Assembly: GCF_002443255.2 (NCBI RefSeq)
Contig: NW_019211454.1
Coordinates: forward strand, 59,035,601-59,099,600
From: Varroa destructor
Lineage: Eukaryota; Arthropoda; Arachnida; Mesostigmata; Varroidae
DNA: 64,000 nucleotides
Direction of reading: 5' to 3'
Numbering within the stretch: position 1 is the stretch's first letter; every line of letters starts with the position of its first letter. The position numbers and the translations under genes are program-made. Positions 13,339 to 24,642 of this stretch are shown here, piece after piece. Under the pieces are notes generated by a model. That model had not been told where the DNA came from, did not search any database, and saw nothing but the letters and a program-made list of their open reading frames with translations.

Positions 13339-14860
13339 AGAACTGCCACTTCTCCCCTGCTCGCGAGCGTGCCTGCCAAAATAGCAACGCTCGCCTATGC
13401 CGCGACAGACAAAATATATTCTACGGGGCCGGAGGGGTAGAGAATAGGGAATCAGAGTGGGGGCGACGCAATTTCAGCGCCAGCATACACAGCACAACCT
13501 CGAACGCCATCACCGTCACCAGCAACGGCACCAGCGAAACCGCTAACACAGCCGCCTTGGACTCCACCATTCCTGTTGTGGACTTTGCTGGCTCGCTGAA
13601 GCGGTGGCGATCATCATCAACAAACCGGTGGCTTATATGGGCTTCGGCCGGCCTCCTGTCGCTCGGCGAAACAGTTCAGGCAAAATCTAGTCAAGACAAG
13701 CCAACTTTGCATACAGCCTGCCTTGTGGCCAAGCACATCTTACCACGCAGGAGAGGCCTATCACAAGCCAACGAGCCACGGACATAGCAGCCGCCAGCCT
13801 TACACATATACACGCCATATTATGACAATAGCAACCCAGTATGCGTAGTGTGGGCACAAAGCTGACCATGGACCGCAAGCTTTGAGCAGGCCAACAAGTC
13901 GGAGTCTAGGCCCAGACGGAGGCGCAGCGGCTTTGTTTTTCGCATCGAAAAAGCTTGAAACTTTTTTTACGAAGCCGGTTTCATTGGCAGGATATATTCG
14001 AAGAATTCGGAGACGGTGCAACGACCAGCCCAATATAACTGAATTTTTAAACTATCAAGAAACTTTAAAGTCTCCTTTTACTATTGAGGTGTATTTAAGT
14101 TGGCAAAATTTAACTTCTATTCACTGTAACCTGTCAAACCTGCTAGAAGCCGCTGAGTTCATCCGTTGCTAATGTCTAGCTGCTTGGATGTCTTTAATGA
14201 TATTTCTAACTTTAAAATGACGCATAGGGATCGCTGGTGTGATCTTCGCAAGGAAAAAGCTACGACGTTGGAACAGTGCGACAGGTTTTAGTTGGGCTAT
14301 TAGCGGTGGTTAGTCGATGTGAGCAAATGTCGCCACCAACGCTCTGTTGGTTTCTCTTTTTGGTTTGAAGCGAATATGACTTAACAAACCCAACCATCGA
14401 GTAACCCAGCTTGTTGTATTAGCGAACCCAAAAACTGCAAGCCAATTGTCGCTTTCATTCGGAGTTCATTGTTTAAAGATAATTCTTCTCCTATCCCTTT
14501 TTTCCGATCAGTGTTTACTAAACACAGAGAACAATCAGATTAGTTGGTTGTCGCCCGGTTATTTGTGTGTTACTATCCTTTTTTGTCTCAGTGTTCGTTC
14601 GCCTCACCCGAACCTCACAACGACAGCGCGTATCACCGCATAGCGACTTGGGTTAGTTGCAGGAGAACTGAAGGCGGGCAGCAACCAGCTGCAAAAAGGG
14701 CTCAAAGGTCCCTTGTGACTATTGCTTGCAGCGTATATTGGCCATATACAGACAATGGCGGCGGTTGTTGGTGTGGCTGCGCACGAAAAAACCTGCACAA
14801 AATAGGCGCTGCTGGCCTTATCCTTCTAGGAGCCGCATTAGTGTGGACGGATATTGAAAT

Positions 14861-14952
14861 ATGTATATCAAAGAATCAGCCAGGCAGCCAACAGTAACAC
14901 TAGTGCTACTACTAGCAGTGGTAGTAACACCACGAGCATCAACAGCTAGCTG
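14861..14952 (+). CDS. Candidate first coding exon, signal-peptide-like
   Basis: An ATG with A at -3 opens a 30-codon frame ending in two bases (TG) before a GTGAGT donor. The frame then hits TGA at the donor itself. The peptide starts MYIKESARQP, giving a basic n-region. A hydrophobic core TVTLVLLLAVVVT follows at about residues 11-23, then PRASTAS, which offers small residues for signal peptidase. This is the layout of a secreted or membrane protein whose first exon encodes only the signal. Parts of the hydrophobic core come from CTA repeats, so chance is a real alternative. No second exon was identified. Confidence 0.27.
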
Positions 14953-15027
14953 GTGAGTCTTATTCAGTGCGCATTGTATTAAAAAAACATGCCGCTACTG
15001 CGCTCTGTGCAGTGTTGCTACGCCCGA

Positions 15028-15052
15028 CCGTCCCGTCCCGTCCGTCCGTCCG
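15028..15052. repeat. CCGTC/CCGT compound tandem
   Basis: Interleaved 5-bp (ccgtc) and 4-bp (ccgt) units over 25 bp. Confidence 0.93.
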
Positions 15053-16073
15053 AACCCAAAACCTCTTCTTCTCCGCTCGCTTCGTCGTCTTCTACGCTCC
15101 GGTTACCTTCTTTCCTGATTCACTTCTAGCAGTAGAGGACGGCTGCTACAAAGAACGAACTCTTCTACTAGAGATTTTGCGAGCGCAGGGCTAAGAGCTA
15201 ACGCAAAAGCAGAAACATTGGTGGCGGTGATTCGACTTGAGGCGGTGTCTTCCTTTGTTTCCTCCGCTAGGCTGCCGCAAGGCGCTCCCCCCTCGTCACT
15301 TCCGTGCACCCCAGTCTAACACCCCACGCTTTGCGTCCCCGTTGTTTTAGCCAACGTTCAGGGAAACCAGCCAGATAGCACACTGTGTTGACTATTGAAA
15401 GCTTTTGCATCAGTCAACCACTACAAACGTCGTAGCGCTTGTGGAAGCATCGTGTGGTTGCTATACGTGCTGCCACGCTACAGACAGTAGCAAGTGTATT
15501 TCCACGCTTAAACGCACTTGCAGCAGCAGCGGCAGCCGTAGCAGTGGCAAAAGGGGAAAAACGTTCCAAGGATTCGGTTAGAGGCGGTTGGCGTATGTGT
15601 GCCTGCCGTTGAGATATAGGCAGGCCAGGGGCAGCACGGCAGAAAGGGCCAACGAAACGGTGGGACGGGACACAACCTTCAGATGATGGCCAACTGCTGG
15701 CCAATCCGTCCCCCAGCCTGGACCAACGCGGCCCAGCCCAGGAGACCACTTGCAATTGTAACGATACATCTGCTACGGTTGCTGCTACTGCTGCTGCTGC
15801 TTCTCCTATAGCAGCACCGACAGGAGCGGCAACAGCAGCTTCCGCTGTTTCATCTGCAAACAGATGGCCAAATAATACGATGCAATTCGGCTGCTGCTTC
15901 TGCTGCCGCACAGCGTGAACATGACACACCCCACGCGTGCACACACTAGCGGACTAGCGGACTACTCTGGCAGCAGCAAGCAGCAAAGACAGAGATACAC
16001 GGGTGGGCGCGCAAGGCAGATCCAGGCACATACATGCACACCGACAGATAGACATACATATATAGATGGGATG

Positions 16074-16110
16074 GCAGACAGGCAGGCAGACAAACAGATA
16101 GGCAGAGAGG
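16074..16110. repeat. GACA/GGCA imperfect tetranucleotide tract
   Basis: Imperfect GCAG/ACAG units over about 37 bp. Confidence 0.85.
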
Positions 16111-16866
16111 CGTACAAACACGAAATGTAGTAGATCTGGTTGGCCACACAGTTGCACATTGATGTTGCCTCTTCACTGCCGCTCGTTTGGTTGGGGTCGG
16201 CCGGTTGCCCGGGTGGCCAGTCGCTTGACCGGAGACCCAGGGGCAGCTGGAGCTGGTGGAGCAGGGTGCAGCAGCAGCAGCAGTAGGGTCGATGGTGTTT
16301 TTGGGCGATAAGAGACATCATGGCAGCGTAGCACATCCCAAGGGCAGCAAGCCAATACACGCCCCACCATCAGTACGGGGGCTACTGCTTGCACCGTCAC
16401 TGCCACCGCCCTCATACCAAGTGATACACAACGAAAAGGGAACATCGAAACTACTATAGACAGACTGCACAAGAGCAATACACTGAAGCTCTTCGTGTCT
16501 TCTCTCATCGTTTTTCTCTCTTCTGTTCAGACATACTCACAAATACATGGTACACAAAGACACAGATCCCACCCGACATTTACACAAAGCTGCCCAATAC
16601 AGTGAAACAGACATTCAAGCACGGTTTTGCTTCCGTAAAGAAGAATCCGGGATTTGGCGGGAGAGCTAGGGAACGATGGAGGTCGACGACAACAGCCCAA
16701 ACGCAGAAAGTGTGGCGCAGCCATTGTTGAAGGTGTGAGAAAGACTAAGCGACTCTGCAGCATCTCCGGCTGCTGGTGTGAATCGCGCAACCCAATGAAA
16801 AGCAGAACGAGAAGGGTAGCGCGGGAAGGGTCAGTATAAACTGCTTTTCCCCACTCTCCACTGTAG

Positions 16867-16917
16867 ATAGCCGCTGAGGATCATCCGTTGAGTAAACAGT
16901 ATCCGGCTGGAAACGAG
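16867..16917 (+). CDS. Candidate 51-nt internal microexon
   Basis: A pyrimidine-rich tract (ctgcttttccccactctcc) leads into the acceptor actgtag. The next 51 bases are open in one frame only and end in AACGAG before a perfect GTGAGT donor. The 17-residue peptide is IAAEDHPLSKQYPAGNE. Both junctions are phase 0, so the exon could be included or skipped without changing frame, as microexons often are. The peptide is not recognised. A TCAGT initiator-like site and TATAAA lie just upstream (16831-16840), so a promoter with a non-coding exon is an alternative reading. AG followed by GTGAGT is expected about once per strand by chance in 64 kb. Confidence 0.22.
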
Positions 16918-17301
16918 GTGAGTCGCGGCAGGCGGACGAACGGTTAGGTTCGCTGCGAGGAAAATTGGTTAAGAGAGGCAGGGCGATCTCGTGCCATGTT
17001 GTCTAGCTTCTGCTTACTCCTCATTTGGCAGGTCAGGATTATTCGACAATCTCCGATTATCCAATAAAGGTCGACTTTAAGCCAACAGAGATTTACACCT
17101 TCTCGTCTTCTGATCTCCCATCTACTAGCTCGGCTATGCACGCCCTTATACGCTGCACTGCCTAACCTATTGCACTGGGCAGCAACGCCAGCTATGAAAA
17201 GCTGCAGTAGTTCTGGCACGCCGTTACGGGTACAGTCGTTGCCTGGTTCACCACCGGCTTTGCCACAGCAACGTTAGTAGTTTCAACTCAAACTCTCATT
17301 G

Positions 17302-17318
17302 CATTGCGGTCCGCAATG
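17302..17318. repeat. 17-bp odd palindrome
   Basis: The arms cattgcgg and ccgcaatg flank a single T. This is a near-perfect palindrome with no spacer, of the kind bound by dimeric transcription factors, though no known site was recognised. Confidence 0.9.
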
Positions 17319-18011
17319 TGACAGCATCAGCCTAGTGGGAGTTGAATGGCCTCATCTTAATGAGTTTCTTTTCTTCCTCTTTTCCAACTCTAACTCTTTC
17401 TATTATAATTAGCAATTACGAATCAGGCTGGCGGAGTGGCTAGCGGGGGCGGGCCGCTCCGCAAGCAAGGCTCTTAACTGCTGTACCCCGAATTCCCGTA
17501 GAAGCAGAACATTAAGTCTCCAAGGGGTACCTTTCTTCTTTACTTTCTCACTTGGCTTCTTTGGTCCCCTTTCGTTGTCAACCCCCTTCCCCTGAACCAC
17601 AAGCCTTAGGCCTAACATTCACAGGCACATCACCACGGGATCACAGTAACACCAGTAGGGGCAACGGTAGCAGGGGTTACTATAGTGGTCGCCGTTACAA
17701 ACTTGAAGTCGAAGCGGTGCTGCTGATCATGACGACGGGGTAACAGGAGTCGTTCGGTTACCTTATGACTGAGGCGCCAGAGAACCTCGTGTGGCATTAA
17801 AAGTTTGTTAACATAATTTGTCTCACTTGCGCTGTTTCGCGTTGCGCTTTGCAAGTGCAAAATGCACCGTTAGCACAGAGCTTTGACACCAAACTCGGCG
17901 TGCTGCTGGTAAACGAACGTTCACACCCGGACACACAGATACAGAGTGACAGCGTGATAATGTCCAAATCACGCAACTGTTGTAGTATCATCTACTAGAC
18001 ACAATAATAGC

Positions 18012-18093
18012 CTACGAAACCTCGAACCTGAAGGCTTTGATGTACTCTGTGGCAAACTGCGTACTATTGTTGCATATTGCGTAAATGACATAC
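18012..18093 (-). CDS. Candidate terminal exon, reminiscent of a GPCR TM7/helix-8 end
   Basis: On the minus strand a near-ideal acceptor (ttttttttttctttcag) precedes one base and then 26 codons ending in TAG. The peptide runs YVIYAICNNSTQF, ATEYIKAFRF, EVS, stop. Rhodopsin-family receptors often end transmembrane helix 7 with I-Y-A-x-x-N and follow it with an amphipathic helix rich in F, K and R. The fragment resembles that layout, although the gap to the first F is two residues longer than usual and the NP of NPxxY would have to lie in the preceding exon. I did not find that exon. The poly-T of the acceptor could equally be a simple A/T run, and the similarity may be coincidental. Confidence 0.2.
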
Positions 18094-19220
18094 CTGAAAG
18101 AAAAAAAAAATAAAGTAGATGTTAGAATATGGAAAATAGGGCCTATAATGATCATTATATGGGTTGTGAGACTATCAACTTGCAAGCCAACCGTTGTAAT
18201 GTTGACACTTACAAAGGCGATGTATCAGTGGCAATGGATAAGGAAATTAAACATCCGGAGTTGAAGGCATTTGATTCTTTCTTTGATATAAAGCGAAGAG
18301 GAAAACGGAAGGCAGGCATTGATGCAGTGTCGTATCATATGCGAAGGCCATACAACTTGGCGAGGTGTACCACATCCTCAAGATAGTGGTAATTAGCAAA
18401 GAGATAAGCAGCAGCGGGACTTTGGATGATATAGGAGGAGGAGATAGTTGAGGCGAAAATCAGCTGCATCAGAGTATATCACAGCGCACTAAGCAGTTAA
18501 AGTAATCCAGCTACAGGGAAACCCAAGAAGCAAAAGAAGTATTCTCTACAAGGTGAGCTAGTAAGACGCAGCTGTCAGGAAACAGGCAGTCTCGTCCTCG
18601 ACGGATGTGACAAGTCGGCATGTCTAACCAGCTTGTTAAGTAAAGTGTAACAACATCAATGAGGTCTGTGCTGTCAGTAGCCCGACTGGACGAACTAACC
18701 CGCACTTAGCTAGGACTGTAGGCGACTGTCGATTGCTGCACACAGAAAACTTACGAACGGGTCATTAATCTACCTCATGTCCACCTCGTCAACTGCTTGT
18801 CCGCCTTCTTCGCCGTTTGTTTCTTGACTGAACTATAACACCTACAATCATCCTGCCTACGACTCGTCCTATCTAATCAGCGCCTGCGAGTTCCTCTCAA
18901 CAACTTGCTTGTTTAGTCGCTGTCCGACTACTGCTGGTGGTACATTATTGTACCTATGCACTCCAACGCAGTAGCTGGCGGCACTTTGCGCTCGGCTCAA
19001 CGGCAGTCGCCTTGGCTGAGCGGCTGAGTACCCCAAGCGGACGAGTCGCGGGTTGGACGACCACATGAACGACGGGAACAACCGCATCTCGTCCTAACGC
19101 ATTCACCCGAAACCTTCCCATGTTTTTTTCCCTGTTACTTCCTTCTGCGTCCACCTTCCTACGACGTTCCCTTCTCGAATGGATCATTACGGCGTTATCA
19201 GCAACGTGCTACGGTAAGGT

Positions 19221-19235
19221 AGCAGCAGCAGCAGC
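19221..19235. repeat. (AGC)5 microsatellite
   Basis: Five perfect AGC units. Confidence 0.97.
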
Positions 19236-19863
19236 ACAATGCAAGTGTACTGTATAATGTTTCATCTAGACGAAACCTGCCAGTACTGCGAGCCGTACCC
19301 GCGCTGTCACTGCCTAAGGAGCCCAGCAGCCATGGCTGGCTGGGGCCATAAGGAATTGGGCTGTAGTATCCAGGCAGAAGCCAGCTAGGCCGCTCCTCCG
19401 TCTACGACAACTGCTACGACTACTATAACTAGTACTCTTGCTGGTGCTGCAGCTGCGGCGGCTGTCGCTTCGATTGCAATAGCTGATCGTATGGCCGTCG
19501 AACGTTGCCGTCGGTCGGACCAACAGGAGCGTGGCTCTGTGCACGTTTACATGTAAGTAGAGCTAGCAGCAGGCCAGTTAAGACACGTTCATTACTCAAG
19601 GATTAGGTTACTTGGCGGCCTGGTCGCTCCTCCCCGCTACTTCGCTACCGGCGGAAAGCCTGCCGCCAGCTGCCTATTCGACCTACGTCCATCGGTTCAT
19701 CTGTCCGTTGGCCGGCGCTTGGCCGGTCGCAGTCGCAGCAGTAGAGAAGACAATTCAAGGAGAAGCATCTTCGAAACAGTATAACCTAGCTTACTGTAAA
19801 CAACAAGAAAACTAAAGCGGCCGCATTGACATCTTACTGGGTTTCAACCGCATAGCTAATGCT

Positions 19864-19878
19864 ATTATTATTATTATT
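19864..19878. repeat. (ATT)5 microsatellite
   Basis: Five perfect ATT units, followed by more T. Confidence 0.97.
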
Positions 19879-20466
19879 TTTGTGTAGTATCATCATGCGT
19901 ATGGAACTGCAAATCGTATGATGAGTGTCAGCGGTTTTGAAGGTATCATCAGGTAAGGTTTTCTCTTCTTGTTAATAGCGGGCGTGAAATCCTGTATATC
20001 TGTGTATTTAGCTTTTCTCTGTTCAAGTTTATGTGACTTAATTTTATGTGGACTGCAAGAGAACGAGAGACAGGGACTAGAAATCGAAAAATAGTTCTCA
20101 CCTAGCGAAAACCAAAGACAAATTTTCGCCACATACTAGAGTCATGCTTCCGCCACCTTACCCCTTCGTAGTCGTCGCCTCAGCAGAGGCTGAAAGGACA
20201 CCGCTTATCATCGTTTTGCCTGCGGCATTTAAATTATGCATAAAGTGCATTTTCCATATGAGTGCAGCAGGCAGCAAGCACCCACGCGGCTCAGTAATAC
20301 AAGGCGGTCGTGACGGGGACGAAAACGCGACAACTCGCCTCCCTCCGTTTCTTTCTAAGAGAAACGAAAAGTGAAGTGCATGTGCTTTTTCGTCAGCTCG
20401 GGCCCCACCCCAGCGGGAGAGTCGCTTACCGTCCGCTTCCATATGACTGCGAACGGGCGAACCACC

Positions 20467-20874
20467 TCAACCCCACAAGCCCCCAACGGCGGACAGTAGT
20501 GATGCTACTTTTCGTTGCCAAAAAGCTGCAGCACCAGTCGCGCAGCAGTCTCCAATGTCTTCTCTGCAGCGCTGTCTTTTTTCGCCTTCGCGGCGTATTG
20601 GTTCCTTATGAGCTGGTCGATTCTGCCTCGCTGCCATGCTTGCTTCCATCTTCTTGTTTTTCCTGTGTGTGGCTTCTCGCGACGCTATGAGTCGCTGCAG
20701 CAAAAGTGCCGCCGTCACTGTTATTATCGTTGCCACTAGGCAACAAAACAGGACGCAGCAGACAACATCGTCGTTGTTACTACCCGTTCTACAGTGGGGC
20801 ACAAGATGAACGTTTCCATTGAGACACAGTAGCTTACTCGGGACTTTATCGTGTGTCGCCGTCAATGAGGGCAA
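20467..20874 (-). CDS. Open frame with one predicted membrane helix
   Basis: A 135-codon open frame with no ATG near its start (it begins at TTG). After a short polar segment ending in NNDD it has a strongly hydrophobic stretch of about 22 residues (VVCCVLFCCLVATIITVTAALL). This is followed by a polar, strongly basic tail containing ASREATHRKNKK. That is the pattern of a single-pass membrane protein with a stop-transfer sequence, and could be part of an exon. The opposite strand is also open for 126 codons, which weakens the case. No family is recognised and no matched pair of splice sites was found. Confidence 0.12.
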   Translation of the reverse strand: MPSLTATHDKVPSKLLCLNGNVHLVPHCRTGSNNDDVVCCVLFCCLVATIITVTAALLLQRLIASREATHRKNKKMEASMAARQNRPAHKEPIRREGEKRQRCREDIGDCCATGAAAFWQRKVASLLSAVGGLWG

Positions 20875-21173
20875 AAGGACAACAAAATCGACACGGTTGT
20901 TGGTAGCTTAGTCTGCCAACAGGGAATTACAGCCTAACGGGTAATAATAGGTAACTGCTATAGGCGAAAGTAATACTTGGATAAAGAGATGACATTTCGG
21001 GGAGGTTTAAACCAATTGACTGTGATATGAAGCTCAGAGACCGAGCAGGTCGCGATTCTACTTGTTCATGTGACATTCGAAAATTTAAATCTATGTATGC
21101 ATTGATTAAATAAATGAAGGTTATCGTTAAAGTTGTAGCAGCTTTTATATTGGTAAGATTATTCATTTTCCTA

Positions 21174-21180
<7 letters not shown>

Positions 21181-21206
<26 letters not shown>
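21181..21206. repeat. (CTG)8 microsatellite with CTA flanks
   Basis: Eight CTG units plus CT, bordered on both sides by CTA/ACT units. This is consistent with an older CTN repeat that later expanded as CTG. Confidence 0.98.
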
Positions 21207-21406
21207 ACTACGAAAACAACCCCCACGTGTTCGCTATTTTGAAACCGATGATTTATATTGATCCACTAGTTTCTTTTCTCGATTTCTCTCTCAGCCTCAA
21301 TCTCACTCCCAAGTTGAGATGCCGGTAGGCAAAGCCGCTCATCCATCCATCCCGGTGGAGGCAAGCAGTCGCGCGGTTCGAGACAGAGCGAATTCGCATG
21401 CTTAGG

Positions 21407-21438
21407 TATATAAATCATGGTGTGTACGCAACGCAGTA
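21407..21438 (+). promoter_or_regulatory. Weak TATA plus initiator candidate
   Basis: TATATAAA at 21407-21414 is followed 28 bp later by CGCAGTA, with the initiator core CAGT at 21434-21437. Spacing is slightly short for a TATA promoter. No downstream coding exon that could use it was identified with confidence. Confidence 0.1.
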
Positions 21439-21607
21439 GCAACGTCGACCACCATCTTCAACACAGCTGATGACTATTCTCGGCATAGTAATGACCGAAC
21501 GATATCGATGGGGCATATAGAGCTTGACTTGATGACTACGCTGGATCTGTATTGACACAAGCACACATTTGGACCATCAGTTCTCTATCCCCACGCCCTA
21601 CACATCC

Positions 21608-21623
21608 ATATATATATATATAT
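21608..21623. repeat. (AT)8 microsatellite
   Basis: Eight AT units, followed within 30 bp by a GTGTGCGTGTGCGTG stretch. Confidence 0.97.
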
Positions 21624-21764
21624 GAATGTGTGCGTGTGCGTGAATGGAACCACTGACTGAGTGGTGGACTTCATTTCATAGGCAGAATCGATTAAAGGCG
21701 GTTTTGCATAGTGACCACATTAAGCGCTGCCGCTGCGCAGGCTGCGGGCAGCATCAAAGTTTAG

Positions 21765-21926
21765 CAGGATACAGGGCCCAAACATCAGCTCATCGGGTCG
21801 TCGTCGTCGCCCAATGTGAATATTCTGATTATAGTTGCCTGTCTCCTAGTGACGTATGCTTGCCGCTCTAACCGGTGCGACCGCGAGCCAGGCAGGATCC
21901 CCCCCTTTTTACCCTCCCGATATGGG
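21765..21926 (+). CDS. Candidate 162-nt exon with hydrophobic segment
   Basis: The stretch lies between an acceptor-like tttag and a GTGAGT donor preceded by GGG. It is 54 codons long and open throughout. It encodes a polar start (QDTGPKHQ), a hydrophobic segment NILIIVACLLVTYAC, then a polar basic tail with RSNRCDREPGR. This could be a membrane-spanning exon with its cytoplasmic flank. The acceptor has a poor pyrimidine tract, the hydrophobic segment is short at about 15 residues, and there is no recognisable domain. Its phase-0 end does not join in frame to the next candidate at 22168. Confidence 0.13.
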
Positions 21927-22167
21927 GTGAGTATGTTGGCTGGTTTACTAACTGCCTTTTCGATCGATTGTCGATATTTTTTGCAATCAGCGTCCGCGAG
22001 CTCGACATGTTCGCCTGCTTCATGCGTTTCCACAATGCGAAAAGATGAGAGATCGACTTCTCATTTCTTCGTCGGTCCCAGCCGATTTTTTCGTACTAGC
22101 TGTACTAAACTTCTACTTGCCACCGAAATTTAGTATTTCCTCCTATTCTGCCGCCGAAATGTTGCAG

Positions 22168-22219
22168 TGTCTTCTTGCATGAAAAGCCGTTGAAAGCAGC
22201 GAAGCTAAACAGTTATAAG
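22168..22219 (+). CDS. Candidate 52-nt internal exon
   Basis: A pyrimidine-rich stretch (tatttcctcctattctg) leads to the acceptor gttgcag. After one base, 17 codons are open (VFLHEKPLKAAKLNSYK) and end in AAG before GTATGT, a good donor. The other two frames contain stops. The peptide is not recognised. At this length an open frame alone is not evidence, so the call rests on the paired splice signals. Confidence 0.15.
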
Positions 22220-24642
22220 GTATGTATTCAGTAGATAATGGTCATAAAATTAGAGTCGTTTAGTGAATCTCTCTGGAGAATGCTATAGTTCGCTAAGGTA
22301 TGCGTACAAGTGTTAAGAAGAAAGCTGGTCCTTGTGTAGTTTAGCCTTTTTGATCCTGATAATTTCGTTACAGATGAGGCGTGACAGGGCCGGCTACCAG
22401 CATCGACTCATTGAACGCGTTACATTGAGTTTACTATTACACTTTTTCGTGCGTGCCCGTCAACAAGTTTCGCGTCCCCGAATCACCGATGGGTGTCACT
22501 ACAGCATCGCCACCGCGGTGATGGCCTCGATGATACCATTCAATAACGGCGATGCTTACGATGATGATTATGAAATTAGATGTGCTAATCAACTGCTGTT
22601 ACTAGCGTTGCTCGGTTGCCGACGCTGGCGGCGGCAGCTCTGCACCAACCGGCCCCAACCGGCTATAGCGTTTGACATTATTAAGAGTCACGTTATCGCT
22701 GCTTTTCTGATATGCGCCTGCTGCTATACAGCCGTGACAATGTCACCAGCGTTCGGTTCACTCGTTGCTTGTGTTGTTTGGCAACCTGGCCTGGGACTAC
22801 CTTCCCCCGACTGAGCCGTAGGAATGGATCGCCGCCGCCCCCGCGGTAGCAGGGTCTGTTCAACAGTTCGCATAACACAAGCAGCCAGCCTTCATTCGAA
22901 CAAACAATAGACGACCATGTGTGTTCTTGCTGGCTGCTTCTTTTGGCTCAGCCCAACGCGACTATGGTAGCAAACGTACTACGATCGTGGAAATGTTCGC
23001 TGCCGCTGCTGCTATTCCGTGGTTCTCGATTTGCTGCCGTTCGTGCGGGCAATTCGTCGCGATTTGCCGCTGTCGACGCTTCACTACAACCAGTAGTAGC
23101 GCCAGCGTCATTGCGCTAGCTATGACGGCATGGCTGACCCGAAGCGTGAAGTACTCCTGGTAGCAGCACGAATAGGGGTGCCATTAGCGCTAGCGGCATG
23201 TGGATGGGAGCGTAGAGTGAAAGGGAGCAATAGCGCCAATTTTCGCAATGTGTACCCAAGTACTCCTCGGTCCCGACTGACGCAGGGCGCAGCCGGCACA
23301 GTCCGATGAGACATAAGTTAGGGTTATGGCCAGTGTAGTGCATGTAACTATCTGAAAGGTTCCTTTCTCATCTTATGCCCACTCACGGACTCGAAAGGTG
23401 TCGGTAGCCTATGGTGCTGGTGGGCAGCAGGGAAAGTAACGCGGCGGTACACGCCGTGCTGGCCTCCTGCCATCCCACCTGTCCCTAACCCCTCGCCGCT
23501 GCGAATAGGGAATTATCGTTGGCCCCCAAGCAAGAGTCATTGGCGTTAGTGAGCGCAGGCAGACACTGGCAAGCGAAGGAAGCCGCTCATCCAGTTAGTC
23601 AGTATCTAGCTCAAACTCCTTTACCTGGCTCGCTACTCAAGTCATGTCTCTCGAACGAAGTACAAACATTGTCAGATGAGACCTCACTAGATGGCCCGTC
23701 GTTCGCTCGGTAGGGTCCAGTGTTCCCGGCAGCTAAGCACCGCCTGCAGACTTGAACGGCTAGCTGCTAGCTGTTTGTCGGCTCGCTCAAACCCGTCCCA
23801 CCTTTTCACTGGAGCCCAGTCAGTCATTACTTAATAACTCGAACGAAGCGAAGTGGTAGTTCGAGGGTGCAGCATATTGTCCCTTAGCACGGATCGTTTT
23901 GCCGGGCCAGCGGGGCCCCTCCGTGGTCCGTGGGCAATTTGATTTAGGGCCAGCATCCGCAGAAAAGAGCCGTCGTTGTTCCACTGAAACTGCGTAGCCC
24001 GCCGCGCTATGTAAGCGCTCTATTTCTTTTTTCGGCCTCGTGCTATCTCTCATTCGTCGTTACTTTCATTTACACAGGCTCCCTTCGAGGCACAAGTGAA
24101 GATCACTCGATGGCTGGTAAAGTGTAGCTATCGAATCAAGCCATTGTCCATCTGCAGACAAAGTCCCTCTATATCTTGCTATCTCGAACCTACCACAACT
24201 TTGAAAATCGCTTGCGAATTATTCATGTCATCATAAGGTGTGTGTTATAACCAATTACCGCACACGGTACGTTTGCGTTAGGATGCTATCCATATTGACA
24301 CTTTCCTGAGCGATCTACTAAAAGAGCGAACGGAATTTAAGGAGGCAACATGGATAAGAATAGCGCAGACTACTAAGGAAGAACTGACATGATGGTGATT
24401 AAGCTTCAAGTCGAGTCGCCATCATAAGCCATATGCCTCTCGAGTCCACAAAATTGGCAGACAAACGGGTACATCCAGAAGTCCTACGTTCGCTTTTGCA
24501 CGTCCGTGCGTAATGACCATACACCCCTAGAGAATGTTTCCATTGTAGTGTCCTCCGCCCCCTATTTTGCTTCATCTCTTCATCTGATCTCATTTCTCTG
24601 TTTCATACTGCCTTTCCCTCCCACATCAGCGTTCTATACACG

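Larger units (their letters stand above)
12831..18000. other. AT-rich island followed by repeat-bearing unique sequence
   Basis: The first 300 bases are AT-rich and carry a small diverged direct duplication. They are followed by an (AC)18 microsatellite, a CCGT-type tandem, a GACA/GGCA tract and a 17-bp odd palindrome. Two plus-strand exon candidates lie here, at 14861-14952 and 16867-16917. The 176-codon minus-strand frame at 15414-15944 is alanine-rich because of interrupted CTG/CAG repeats and was rejected as a gene. Confidence 0.6.

Noticed and set aside
15414..15944. Longest frame (176 codons, minus strand)
   Set aside because: It is Ala-rich because of interrupted CTG/CAG repeats, has no domain, and its length is within random expectation for the window.
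18129..18386. 85-codon ATG frame with SFFDI and RRGKR, suggestive of an ITP-like peptide and an amidation site
   Set aside because: Only five residues match the ion-transport-peptide start, the conserved cysteines are absent and there is no signal peptide.
19389..19552. Thr-rich then Ala-rich frame ending at a GTAAGT donor, reminiscent of a membrane-protein stalk and TM
   Set aside because: The residues come from ACT/ACG and GCT/GCG repeats, the hydrophobic segment is interrupted, and the acceptor is poor.
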